Shown: positions 8,367 to 15,441 of the stretch, piece after piece | Position numbering within the stretch: position 1 is the first letter of the stretch | Layout: every line of letters starts with the position of its first letter | Assembly: GCA_903912795.1 (NCBI GenBank) | Contig: CAIWIS010000621.1 | Location: forward strand, 1-22,503 | DNA from: an uncultured Bacteroidales bacterium | GTDB lineage: Bacteria > Bacteroidota > Bacteroidia > Bacteroidales > Paludibacteraceae | Length of the DNA: 22,503 bases | Direction: 5' to 3' | Notes under the pieces: generated by a model | What the model was told of the DNA's origin: nothing | The model's database searches: none | Seen by the model: only the letters and a program-made list of their open reading frames with translations | Position numbers and translations under genes: made by a program

Positions 8367-9119
8367 ATGAAATTAGAAGGAAAAGTAGCCATTGTTACTG
8401 GTGGCGCACGCGATTTAGGTCGTGCAATTTCGGTTAAATTGGCATCAGAAGGTGCAAAAGTTGTTATCAATTATTTCGATAATCCAGAAGATGCTCAGGA
8501 AACATTAAAAATGGTAAAGGAAGTTGGTTCTGAAGGTATAATCGTTCAAGGAGATATGACCAAAGCCGAGGATGTGAAACGCTTTTTTGATGCCGGAGTT
8601 GCTGCTTACGGTTCAAAAATTGATGTTTTAGTTAATGTTGTAGGCGGAATTTGCGGACGCAAGCAAATTACCGAACAGGACGAAGATTGGTATAATTTAC
8701 TGATGGACGTGAATATGAAAAGTTGCTGGCTTTGCACCCGCGAAGTAGTGCCTTACATGACTGATGGTGGTGCAATCGTAAACTTTTCGTCGCTTGCAGC
8801 GCGTGATGGTGGTGGTCCAGGGGCCTCGTTGTATGCCACTGCCAAAGGTGCTGTTATGACTTTTACACGTTCTATGGCGAAAGAATTGGGTCCCAAAGGT
8901 ATACGTGTTAATGCGTTAGCTCCAGGTACTATTGCCACTTCATTCCACGATAGGTTTAATACACCTGAAAATCGTGAACGAATGAAAGGCATGTATCCGC
9001 TTCGTCGCGAAGGTGATACAGGGGATGTGGCTGATTTGGTATTATTCCTGGCTGCTTCCGATTCCGATTATCTAACAGGTACAAATATCGATATTAATGG
9101 TGGTATGGCTTTCTCGTAA
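8367..9119 (+). CDS. SDR oxidoreductase, probable DEH reductase
   Basis: This is a 250-residue classical short-chain dehydrogenase. The Rossmann cofactor motif is TGGARDLG at 11-18, the family NNAG motif is replaced by NVVGG at 90-94, the catalytic Ser is in NFSS (141-142), and the active-site pair is Y156 and K160 in YATAK. The C-terminus DINGGMAFS is typical. In alginate operons such enzymes reduce 4-deoxy-L-erythro-5-hexoseulose uronate (DEH) to 2-keto-3-deoxygluconate with NAD(P)H. KduD-like and 3-oxoacyl-ACP reductase-like proteins share these motifs, so the substrate is assigned from its place as the last gene of the operon, 3 bases after the transporter. The terminator follows about 30 bases after the stop. 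Confidence 0.85.
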   Translation: MKLEGKVAIVTGGARDLGRAISVKLASEGAKVVINYFDNPEDAQETLKMVKEVGSEGIIVQGDMTKAEDVKRFFDAGVAAYGSKIDVLVNVVGGICGRKQITEQDEDWYNLLMDVNMKSCWLCTREVVPYMTDGGAIVNFSSLAARDGGGPGASLYATAKGAVMTFTRSMAKELGPKGIRVNALAPGTIATSFHDRFNTPENRERMKGMYPLRREGDTGDVADLVLFLAASDSDYLTGTNIDINGGMAFS

Positions 9120-9150
9120 TTGAGCTATTCAACTAAAATTTGAAAAATTA

Positions 9151-9190
9151 AAGGGCTGAGTCAGTATAAATTGACTCAGCCCTTTTTATA
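9151..9190 (+). terminator. Rho-independent terminator, probably bidirectional
   Basis: AAGGGCTGAGTCA (9151-9163) pairs perfectly with TGACTCAGCCCTT (9172-9184), giving a 13-bp stem with an 8-base loop, followed by a T-run on the + strand. An A-rich stretch on the left side gives a T-rich tail on the other strand too. It lies between the convergent SDR gene (+) and ferritin gene (-), so it likely ends both transcripts. Confidence 0.93.
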
Positions 9191-9207
9191 ACTCGTAACT
9201 CGTAACT
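9189..9207. repeat. Short tandem repeat, 7-base unit TAACTCG
   Basis: Two full copies of TAACTCG and a partial third (TAACT) lie between the terminator and the ferritin stop codon. No function is evident. Confidence 0.7.
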
Positions 9208-9211
9208 AATA

Positions 9212-9724
9212 TTAAATTACCAACGATGGTGGAGTAAAAGTTCTGGTAGCTAACTCACTATCAAGCATATAAAGTCCGCGTGGATCATTTCCGAATAGTT
9301 CATAACGTTTGCAAAGTTCATCTACATTTTTTTCTTCTTCACCTTGTTCTTTTAAAAACCAATCCAAAAATTGCATAGTTTTAAAATCCTTCACTTCGTA
9401 AGCAATGGCATAAATGTCATTAATTGACTGACTAATAAATAGTTCGTGTTTGTAAGCCTCGTCGAGCGCTTGTTTGAAACTTGTAAAAATAACATCAGGT
9501 TTAGCAATGGCATCGAGCACTACTTTTTCTCCATTATTTTGTAAGTATTTTAGGAAAAGCATAGCATGTGCATGTTCTTCTTGAGTTTGAATTCCAAACC
9601 AGTTTCCAAATCCATTTAAACTGTTATCGTAATAATAATTCGAAAAGTCTAAATATAAATACGAAGAGAAAAATTCCTTATTAATCTGGTTATTAATAGC
9701 TTCCGTAATTTTTTTGTTTAACAT
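9212..9724 (-). CDS. ftnA: Bacterial non-haem ferritin
   Basis: This is a 170-residue four-helix-bundle ferritin that oxidises Fe(II) and stores it as a mineral in a 24-subunit cytoplasmic shell. The ferroxidase ligands sit at the same positions as in E. coli FtnA: E17, E50, H53, E94 and Q127. The third-site acids E49, E126, E129 and E130 are present too. No haem-binding Met typical of bacterioferritin is evident. The start is preceded on the - strand by an AT-rich 52-base gap after murA, so it could be read from murA or from its own promoter; I saw no clear -7 element in the gap. It ends at the shared bidirectional terminator. Confidence 0.95.
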   Translation of the reverse strand: MLNKKITEAINNQINKEFFSSYLYLDFSNYYYDNSLNGFGNWFGIQTQEEHAHAMLFLKYLQNNGEKVVLDAIAKPDVIFTSFKQALDEAYKHELFISQSINDIYAIAYEVKDFKTMQFLDWFLKEQGEEEKNVDELCKRYELFGNDPRGLYMLDSELATRTFTPPSLVI

Positions 9725-9776
9725 AATTTTATAATTTTAAAAATGAAACTTTATTAAAAAAACTCTCGATGTGTAA

Positions 9777-11081
9777 CTAAATACGTACAATATTGGCACC
9801 TAAAGCATTTAGCCTTTTATCAATGTCCTGATAACCACGGTCAATTTGATCAATATTGTGTATTGTACTTGTTCCTTCGGCCGCTAAAGCTGCTATTAGT
9901 AACGCTATTCCGGCTCTAATATCGGGCGAACTCATAACCGATGCTCGTAAATGCAATTGCTCTCCAAGTCCAATCACTGTTGCGCGGTGTGGATCACAAA
10001 GAATTATTTGAGCTCCCATATCAATGAGTTTATCCACAAAAAACAACCTGCTTTCGAACATTTTTTGATGAATCAAAATACTGCCTTTCGCTTTGGCTGC
10101 TACTACCAAAAACACGCTTAATAAATCGGGTGTTAATCCTGGCCATGGTGCATCGGCAATAGTCATTATCGAACCATCTATAAACGATTCAATAGCATAA
10201 CTTTCTTGCTCAGGAATAAAAATATCATCGCCAATTTGTTCGAGTTTTATTCCTAATCGCCTAAAACTATCAGGGATAATACCTAAATCGTTGTACGATA
10301 CATTTTTTATTGTTATTTCAGAACCAGTCATGGCTGCCATTCCAATAAAACTGCCCACTTCAATCATATCGGGCAGTATAGTATGTTCACATCCAGTTAA
10401 ATATCTAACACCTTCGATGGTCAAAAGGTTTGAACCAACTCCCGAAATTTTTGCTCCCATTGAATTGAGCATCTTGCACAATTGTTGTAAGTAGGGTTCG
10501 CAAGCTGCATTATAGATAGTGGTTATTCCTTGAGCTAAAACGGCAGTCATTAAAATATTTGCTGTACCTGTTACTGATGCTTCATCAAGTAACATATAAC
10601 AACCTTTTAACTTGTCCGCCTTAATGGTATATTGTTTTTTATCAGCATCATAGCTAAACTCAGCACCTAGTTTTTGAATGCCTAAAAAGTGTGTGTCCAA
10701 TCGTCGGCGACCAATTTTATCGCCTCCTGGTTTTGGAATAAATGCTTTCCCAAACCTAGCCACCAATGGACCCACAATCATAACAGATCCACGTAGAGAT
10801 GCACTTTGACGATAGAATTCTTCTGTTTCGAGATATGCTAAATCAATATCTTTTGCTTCGAAAGTATACGAGTTGGCTGTATTTTTGAATACTTTAACTC
10901 CCATTTTCTCGAGTAAAATAATCAGATTGTTTACATCTAGAATGTCAGGAATATTATTAATAATAATTTTTTCGGGACTCAATAATACAGCACATAGTAC
11001 TTGAAGAGCTTCATTTTTAGCTCCTTGTGGAATAATTTCACCTTTGAGTTTTTTGCCACCTTCTATTTTAAACGATGCCAT
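9777..11081 (-). CDS. murA: UDP-N-acetylglucosamine 1-carboxyvinyltransferase (MurA), Asp variant
   Basis: MurA transfers enolpyruvate from PEP to UDP-GlcNAc, the first committed step of peptidoglycan synthesis, in the cytoplasm. The 434-residue length is close to normal. K22 and N23 in GAKNEAL are the conserved substrate-binding residues. The catalytic loop reads PGGDKIGRRR, with D121 where E. coli has the catalytic Cys115; the codon at 10719-10721 reads GAT on the coding strand, so this is not a misreading. Asp at this site is known in Mycobacterium, Chlamydia and others, keeps activity and gives fosfomycin insensitivity. It follows the DUF4290 gene by 17 bases in one operon. Confidence 0.97.
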   Translation of the reverse strand: MASFKIEGGKKLKGEIIPQGAKNEALQVLCAVLLSPEKIIINNIPDILDVNNLIILLEKMGVKVFKNTANSYTFEAKDIDLAYLETEEFYRQSASLRGSVMIVGPLVARFGKAFIPKPGGDKIGRRRLDTHFLGIQKLGAEFSYDADKKQYTIKADKLKGCYMLLDEASVTGTANILMTAVLAQGITTIYNAACEPYLQQLCKMLNSMGAKISGVGSNLLTIEGVRYLTGCEHTILPDMIEVGSFIGMAAMTGSEITIKNVSYNDLGIIPDSFRRLGIKLEQIGDDIFIPEQESYAIESFIDGSIMTIADAPWPGLTPDLLSVFLVVAAKAKGSILIHQKMFESRLFFVDKLIDMGAQIILCDPHRATVIGLGEQLHLRASVMSSPDIRAGIALLIAALAAEGTSTIHNIDQIDRGYQDIDKRLNALGANIVRI

Positions 11082-11098
11082 ATTTTGAAATTAAATAT

Positions 11099-11689
11099 TT
11101 ATTTTCTTCTTGGTTTGTTTTTGCGATTATTGCCATTCAATACATCGCGCGATTCTACTAATCTGAGAAAATCAGGACTTACATCAATATGACCATGCGA
11201 AAGTTCACGCAAATCATCAAAAATCTTTTTGTCATCAACCACTTCTTTGTTCCAGGTTAAGAAACATTTTTTCATCTGGTTGGCAACCAGGCGAATAAGC
11301 TCGTTTTTATCTTCTCCTTCGGGATATTTGCTAATAATCTCTATCATTTCCTCCAAAGTGCGGCCGTAGTGCATATAGCGTATGCGCGATTTTTTGTAAG
11401 GAATTGTTTCAGGGCGAGTATACAGATTTTCTTCTTGAAGTATTTCGTATGGAAAATCAATATCCAACTTAAAATCGGACATAATAGCCACATGATCCCA
11501 AAGTTTATGCTTAAAATCGTTCACATCGCGTAGGTAAGGGAACATATTTCCCATGATATTTATAATTGTTTGTACACAACGTGTTCTTTCTTCGCGGTCT
11601 TCGATGGTAAGTGCATGAGCCACCATTTGTTGTATGTTTCGACCGTATTCAGGCATTATAAGTTTGCCTTCTAATGTAGGATATTCCAT
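11099..11689 (-). CDS. DUF4290 family protein
   Basis: This 196-residue protein looks cytoplasmic, with no signal peptide or membrane helix. It begins with MEYPTLEGKLIMPEYGRNIQ, contains DREERTRCVQTIINIMGN and a charged C-terminus ending in KNKPRRK. I recognise it as DUF4290, a family found in Bacteroidetes and commonly next to murA. Its function is unknown to me. It is the first gene of the - strand run DUF4290-murA (and maybe ferritin), and a -7 type promoter element lies about 28 bases upstream of its start. Confidence 0.85.
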   Translation of the reverse strand: MEYPTLEGKLIMPEYGRNIQQMVAHALTIEDREERTRCVQTIINIMGNMFPYLRDVNDFKHKLWDHVAIMSDFKLDIDFPYEILQEENLYTRPETIPYKKSRIRYMHYGRTLEEMIEIISKYPEGEDKNELIRLVANQMKKCFLTWNKEVVDDKKIFDDLRELSHGHIDVSPDFLRLVESRDVLNGNNRKNKPRRK

Positions 11690-11716
11690 TCGTTAAATTA
11701 AAAATTTGATTGTCTG

Positions 11717-11724
11717 CAAAGGTA
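11717..11724 (-). promoter_or_regulatory. Probable -7 promoter element for DUF4290-murA
   Basis: On the - strand the bases read TACCTTTG, a perfect match to the Bacteroidetes -7 consensus TAnnTTTG, 27 bases before the DUF4290 ATG. A -33 TTTG at the usual 19-21 base spacing is not evident. Confidence 0.6.
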
Positions 11725-11760
11725 GCTATTTTTTCTCAGATTAGCGTTTAATCACTGTAA

Positions 11761-12303
11761 TTAATATGCTTCTGCATAAACATCGGTCAAAAACACACTT
11801 TCCGATTTATTTGCTATCAACCTAAATTTGATAGGTGTTTCGCTACTTACATTTTTAGGTTCCCAAAAAATACATCTTCCTTTTGTAGAATTATCAAAAA
11901 CATATAAATCTACTGTTACCCAGGTTTCATTTTCGAGTTTTTGAATTGCCAAACCACAATTATTGCTTTTTCCATTTGGTTGTATGCCTAACTTTAAAAT
12001 TCCAACAGATGGAAATTCAGGAAATTCAATATAAGGCACATAGTTACCATTCGAAGCTTCAATATTAATTCTACCTTTGGTACAATCGCATGGTTTTGCA
12101 GGCGAAGATTCGGAAAAATACTTACACTGATAGGCTGTAAACCGTGCTTCTTTACCATTAATTTTTGTAGGCATGTCAAATTCGCTCCATGCCAAATTTA
12201 AATCCATCATTTTTTGATAAAACTCTTCGTTTATCATGGCGGGCTTTTGAGCACTAATAGCTGAGAATGAGCATAATAATGCAATAAATAAAATTTGTTT
12301 CAT
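11761..12303 (-). CDS. Small secreted cysteine-containing protein, unknown function
   Basis: This is a 180-residue protein with a type I signal peptide (MKQILFIALLCSFSAISAQ). The mature part has five Cys (60, 72, 74, 106, 124), including CDC at 72-74, and alternating hydrophobic and polar stretches (YVPYIEFPEF, TWVTVDLYVF, IKFRLIANKS) suggesting a small beta-sandwich. I do not recognise the family; the C-terminal half resembles beta-domains attached to pectate lyase-like proteins, but weakly. An ATG at 12375 would add 24 residues before the signal peptide, but the promoter at 12378-12409 places the transcript start inside that extension, so the ATG at 12303 is preferred. It appears monocistronic. 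Confidence 0.75.
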   Translation of the reverse strand: MKQILFIALLCSFSAISAQKPAMINEEFYQKMMDLNLAWSEFDMPTKINGKEARFTAYQCKYFSESSPAKPCDCTKGRINIEASNGNYVPYIEFPEFPSVGILKLGIQPNGKSNNCGLAIQKLENETWVTVDLYVFDNSTKGRCIFWEPKNVSSETPIKFRLIANKSESVFLTDVYAEAY

Positions 12304-12377
12304 TTGTCGATTAGTGTTTATTTGAGTAATTTGCGTTCTTCTTATTTTTGAGACACCATCTTTGCCTAAAAACAAAC

Positions 12378-12409
12378 CAAAATTAGATAAAACAAATGAT
12401 AATTACAAA
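12378..12409 (-). promoter_or_regulatory. Bacteroidetes-type promoter for the small secreted protein
   Basis: Read on the - strand, TTTG (12409-12406) is followed after exactly 20 bases by TAATTTTG (12385-12378), matching the -33 TTTG and -7 TAnnTTTG consensus with the right spacing. Transcription would start near 12371, leaving a leader of about 67 bases before the ATG at 12303. Confidence 0.72.
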
Positions 12410-12446
12410 TAAATGGCAATAAAAATCGTTATTAATCTGTTTTTTG

Positions 12447-12454
12447 TATCTTTG
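12447..12454 (+). promoter_or_regulatory. Probable -7 promoter element for the J-domain gene
   Basis: TATCTTTG matches TAnnTTTG exactly and lies 26 bases before the ATG at 12481. The -33 element is weak. Together with the - strand promoter at 12378-12409 it makes a divergent promoter region of about 170 bases. Confidence 0.6.
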
Positions 12455-12480
12455 TCGAATATTTTTAAAATGAAATTGTA

Positions 12481-13212
12481 ATGGCTGGATTTGGTAAATG
12501 GTTAGGTGGCGGACTTGGTTTTATTCTAGGTGGTGGACCTATCGGAGCAATAATTGGATTTGCACTTGGTTCTATGTTTGATGGTACTACAGTGGCAAAA
12601 TCATCTGCAAGCAGGGCTGTAACTGCTCAAAATGATTTTAAAATGAGTCTTTTAGTACTTATTGCTTGCGTAATGAAAGCTGATGGACGTGTTCAGAAAT
12701 CGGAATTAGCGGTTGCTAAACGATTTTTAGTTGCCAATTTTGGCGAAGAAGGCGCTCTTGAAGCATTACAAATTTTGAAGAACATTCTCGAACAAGAGAT
12801 TGACGCTTCACAAGTTGCCATGCAGATAAATCAGTTTATGAATTATTCGGCTAAATTGCAACTAATACATTTATTGTTCGAAATTGCTTTAGCCGATGGT
12901 GAAGTACATCCTGCTGAACAGGATATGATTGAGCGTATTGCAACAATTTTCCGCATTTCGCATCCCGATTTTGAATCGTTAAAAGCACCTTATTTTAAAA
13001 ATACGGATCCGAGTTGGGCTTATAAAACGCTTGAAATTGAACCAACTGCCACTGAAGACGAAATTAAAAAAGCTTATCGACGTATGGCCATGAAATTTCA
13101 TCCCGATAAAGTTCATAATTTAGGTGACGATTTAAAAAAATCGGCCACCGAGAAATTCCGTTCTATCAACGAAGCTTATGAAACCATCAAGAAGGCCAAG
13201 GGAATGAGTTAA
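12481..13212 (+). CDS. TerB/DjlA-type J-domain co-chaperone
   Basis: This 243-residue protein has three parts. Residues 1-35 are Gly-rich with a GxxxG pattern (GGGLGFILGGGPIGAIIGFALG), resembling a glycine zipper that could insert in or lie on a membrane. Residues 50-160 form a TerB-like helical domain with two KADGRV/LADGEVHPAE metal-site-like loops (about 66-71 and 138-146). Residues 179-240 are a J domain with HPD at 207-209 and YRRMAMKFHPDK, which would stimulate DnaK ATPase. This arrangement equals that of E. coli DjlA, whose N-terminus is a membrane anchor. There is no Gly/Phe or zinc-finger region, so it is not DnaJ itself. Its client is unknown. Confidence 0.9.
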   Translation: MAGFGKWLGGGLGFILGGGPIGAIIGFALGSMFDGTTVAKSSASRAVTAQNDFKMSLLVLIACVMKADGRVQKSELAVAKRFLVANFGEEGALEALQILKNILEQEIDASQVAMQINQFMNYSAKLQLIHLLFEIALADGEVHPAEQDMIERIATIFRISHPDFESLKAPYFKNTDPSWAYKTLEIEPTATEDEIKKAYRRMAMKFHPDKVHNLGDDLKKSATEKFRSINEAYETIKKAKGMS

Positions 13213-13214
13213 TT

Positions 13215-13265
13215 TGGTGCTTCGCACGTTATTAGCTTCGCGTTATTGGTGCTTTGCACGTTATT
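13215..13265 (+). repeat. Imperfect tandem repeat in the gap before the flippase gene
   Basis: TGGTGCTTCGCACGTTATT (13215-13233) recurs with one change at 13247-13265 (TGGTGCTTTGCACGTTATT), a 32-base period. A shortened version, AGCTTCGCGTTATT, lies between them at 13234-13247. Each full unit contains a tiny hairpin (GTGC, 3-base loop, GCAC). Nothing else was seen in this 91-base gap. Confidence 0.75.
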
Positions 13266-13303
13266 TTCAATTTTCAAATTCTCTTATTGGCACATTGAAT
13301 ATT

Positions 13304-14797
13304 ATGGCTGAAAAACAAATGAAAAAGTTGGCAAAGGAAACTGCCATTTACGGTGTTAGCAGTATTATGGGCAAGTTTCTAAACTGGATGCTTGTACCAC
13401 TTTATACTTTTACGCTCGAAAACTCGTCGGATTATGGAGTGGTAGTCAATTTATATGCCTGGACTGCCTTATTGTTAGTAGTTTTGACCTATGGCATGGA
13501 AACCGGATTTTTCCGATTTGCCAACAAGGATAAAGATAATGCTGACAAGGTTTATGGTAATTCGCTTATTGCAGTTGGTTTTACCTCACTTATTTTTGCA
13601 GCTGTATGTGTTGTTTTTTCTGAATATATTGCCACTTTAATGGGTTATCCTGAGCATTCAGAGTATATTTCAATGCTAGGTTTGGTAGTTGCAATGGATG
13701 CTTTTGGCGCCATTCCTTTTGCTTATCTTCGCTTTAAAAGTCGACCCATAAAATTCGCGTCGTTAAAGTTATTGATGATTTTTGTAAATATATTTTTCAA
13801 TATATTCTTTTTAGTTATATGTCCGTGGTTAATGATAAAAGCACCAGCTACAATTGATTGGTTTTACAATCCGCATTATGGCGTAGGTTATGTTTTTGTG
13901 GCTAATGTAATTCAAACAGTGGTAGTTACATTGGCTCTAATCCCTGAAATATTGAAAGCTAAGTTTCAGTTGGATTGGAGTTTGCTGAAACAAGTATTAC
14001 GTTACTCACTGCCTCTTTTGGTTTTGGGTGTAGCAGGAATTATGAATCAAACCTTGGATAAAATAATTTTTCCTTATTTAATTTCCAATCCGGATCTTGC
14101 CAAATCGGAATTAGGAATTTATGGTGCTTGTTTCAAAATATCGATGGTAATGATGATGTTTACTCAGGCATTTCGATATGCGTACGAACCATTTATTTTT
14201 GCCCAACATAAAGATAAAAATAGCAATGAAGCTTATGCGGATGCAATGAAATATTTCGTCGTTTTTTCGTATCTAATATTTCTAGGAATGGTTTTTTATC
14301 TTGATGTTTTTAAATTACTTATTCATCATGATTATTGGGTAGGATTAAAAGTTGTTCCTATTGTACTGTTTTCTTATATATTTCAAGGTGTTTTTTTTAA
14401 TTTATCCCTATGGTACAAATTGGTTGACAAAACCATGTATGGTGCTTGGTTTTCAGTGCTTGGCTTAGTTATCACATTGGCTATCAATATAATATTTGTG
14501 CCTATTTTTAGCTACATAGCTTCGGCTTGGGCTGCTTTTGCTTGTTATTTGATTATGATGCTTGTTTCGTATTACGTTGGTCAAAAACACATGCCAATAA
14601 AGTACGATTTAAAATCGATTGGACTTTATACGTTAGTTACAGTAGTACTTTTCTTTTTGAGTACGCTTATTAATACGCAAAACAATATGCTTAATATTGT
14701 TCTGAAATCAATGTTAATGTTGATTTATTTAGTGTTGTTGACCAAACGTGATTTCCCATTAAACAAGATTCCTTATCTAAATAGATTTATTAAATAA
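13304..14797 (+). CDS. MOP-superfamily polysaccharide/lipid-linked oligosaccharide flippase
   Basis: This 497-residue integral membrane protein has about 12-14 hydrophobic segments, starting with MKKLAKETAIYGVSSIMGKFLNWMLVPLYT, typical of Wzx-like oligosaccharide flippases and polysaccharide biosynthesis proteins. Features such as FRFANKDKDNADKVYG, QAFRYAYEPFIFAQ and the central GVAGIMNQTLDK fit that family. It would flip a lipid-linked glycan across the inner membrane for cell-surface polysaccharide or lipopolysaccharide. An upstream in-frame ATG at 13214 adds 30 residues encoded by the tandem repeat region and is rejected; the ATG at 13304 gives the usual family N-terminus (13319 is also possible). 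No glycosyltransferases adjoin it, so the glycan is unknown. Confidence 0.87.
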   Translation: MAEKQMKKLAKETAIYGVSSIMGKFLNWMLVPLYTFTLENSSDYGVVVNLYAWTALLLVVLTYGMETGFFRFANKDKDNADKVYGNSLIAVGFTSLIFAAVCVVFSEYIATLMGYPEHSEYISMLGLVVAMDAFGAIPFAYLRFKSRPIKFASLKLLMIFVNIFFNIFFLVICPWLMIKAPATIDWFYNPHYGVGYVFVANVIQTVVVTLALIPEILKAKFQLDWSLLKQVLRYSLPLLVLGVAGIMNQTLDKIIFPYLISNPDLAKSELGIYGACFKISMVMMMFTQAFRYAYEPFIFAQHKDKNSNEAYADAMKYFVVFSYLIFLGMVFYLDVFKLLIHHDYWVGLKVVPIVLFSYIFQGVFFNLSLWYKLVDKTMYGAWFSVLGLVITLAINIIFVPIFSYIASAWAAFACYLIMMLVSYYVGQKHMPIKYDLKSIGLYTLVTVVLFFLSTLINTQNNMLNIVLKSMLMLIYLVLLTKRDFPLNKIPYLNRFIK

Positions 14798-14821
14798 GTT
14801 ACAAAAAGCATTTCTACTTAT

Positions 14822-15217
14822 CTAAACTCCTTGTCGTCTTTCACTTACAATCAGTAAAGCTTCATCTCGCAATGCTATTGGTAATTCAATACGTCGAAGT
14901 TGTAAACTGCGTAACCAAGCGGCTACATCGTATTCTTTGAGCGTGTAAAAAACGTCCGAGAGTTGTTTCAATTGTTTTTCGGTGAAATTTTCGGGTGCAA
15001 TACAAGCCAAGGAGTCTAACTCTTCGTCATCAAAATACTCAATTTTGTCGTCGCCTGCCAATAATGTGTCGCGGTCGCAAACCTCATGAGCACCACAGCA
15101 TTCGCCATCATTATTTACTGATATTTCTACCTCTTCCTTTTTATTTCTGCGATTCAGATATGTAATAATATACAATGCTAAACCAAACACTAAAAGTGTG
15201 ATAATCAAAACCCACAT
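14822..15217 (-). CDS. Small membrane-anchored protein with CCGxHxxC motif, unknown
   Basis: This is a 131-residue protein with one N-terminal membrane helix (about 2-20, MWVLIITLLVFGLALYIITY) followed by a basic NRRNKK, so the rest should be cytoplasmic. Residues 40-47 read CCGAHEVC, followed by CDRDTLL; a further Cys is at 72. This Cys/His cluster could bind a metal, which is inference. The remainder is acidic (EYFDDEELDSL) then helical (FTEKQLKQLSDVFYTLKEYDVAAWLRSLQLRRIELPIALRDEALLIVSERRQ). I do not recognise a named family. It is convergent with the flippase gene and divergent from sprE, with a probable -7 promoter element 45 bases upstream. Confidence 0.8.
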   Translation of the reverse strand: MWVLIITLLVFGLALYIITYLNRRNKKEEVEISVNNDGECCGAHEVCDRDTLLAGDDKIEYFDDEELDSLACIAPENFTEKQLKQLSDVFYTLKEYDVAAWLRSLQLRRIELPIALRDEALLIVSERRQGV

Positions 15218-15261
15218 ATTTATCTAAAACTTTTATTCTTAATTCAATATAATTTTCGGTG

Positions 15262-15269
15262 CAAAGTTA
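15262..15269 (-). promoter_or_regulatory. Probable -7 element for the CCGxHxxC gene
   Basis: The - strand reads TAACTTTG, an exact TAnnTTTG match, about 45 bases before the ATG. No convincing -33 element was seen. Confidence 0.55.
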
Positions 15270-15313
15270 CGTAATTCTAGGAAAAAAATGCTTATTTTTG
15301 TAGGTTAAATACA

Positions 15314-15360
15314 CAATAGAAACGTTATTTTTAAGTTTGTATTCATGTGTATTTCTATTG
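15314..15360. repeat. Inverted repeat in the sprE upstream region
   Basis: CAATAGAAA (15314-15322) pairs with TTTCTATTG (15352-15360) across a 29-base spacer. An overlapping alternative pair, AATACAC (15308-15314) with GTGTATT (15347-15353), uses partly the same bases. The 224-base gap 15218-15441 otherwise holds only the promoter-like elements listed. Confidence 0.55.
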
Positions 15361-15406
15361 CTTTACTAATTTTTTAAAAGTAAACAATATATTTTATCAA
15401 CTAGTG

Positions 15407-15414
15407 TATTTTTG
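15407..15414 (+). promoter_or_regulatory. Possible -7 element for sprE
   Basis: TATTTTTG fits TAnnTTTG and lies 27 bases before the TTG start. A second match is at 15293-15300. Neither has a good -33 TTTG, and the AT-rich gap makes chance matches likely. Confidence 0.4.
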
Positions 15415-15441
15415 TTTTTATCAATTTAAATATATAAGAGC

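Noticed and set aside
9188..9210. CRISPR-like or attachment-site repeat near the terminator
   Set aside because: The unit is only 7 bases, with no spacers and no integrase or tRNA nearby.
10719..10721. Loss of function of MurA through the missing catalytic Cys
   Set aside because: Asp at this position is a known active variant, and the rest of the gene is intact and normally placed.
12304..12375. Upstream start for the small secreted protein at 12375
   Set aside because: It would place 24 residues before a standard signal peptide, and the predicted transcript start lies downstream of it.
13214..13303. Upstream start for the flippase at 13214
   Set aside because: The extra 30 residues are encoded by a tandem repeat and do not resemble the family N-terminus.
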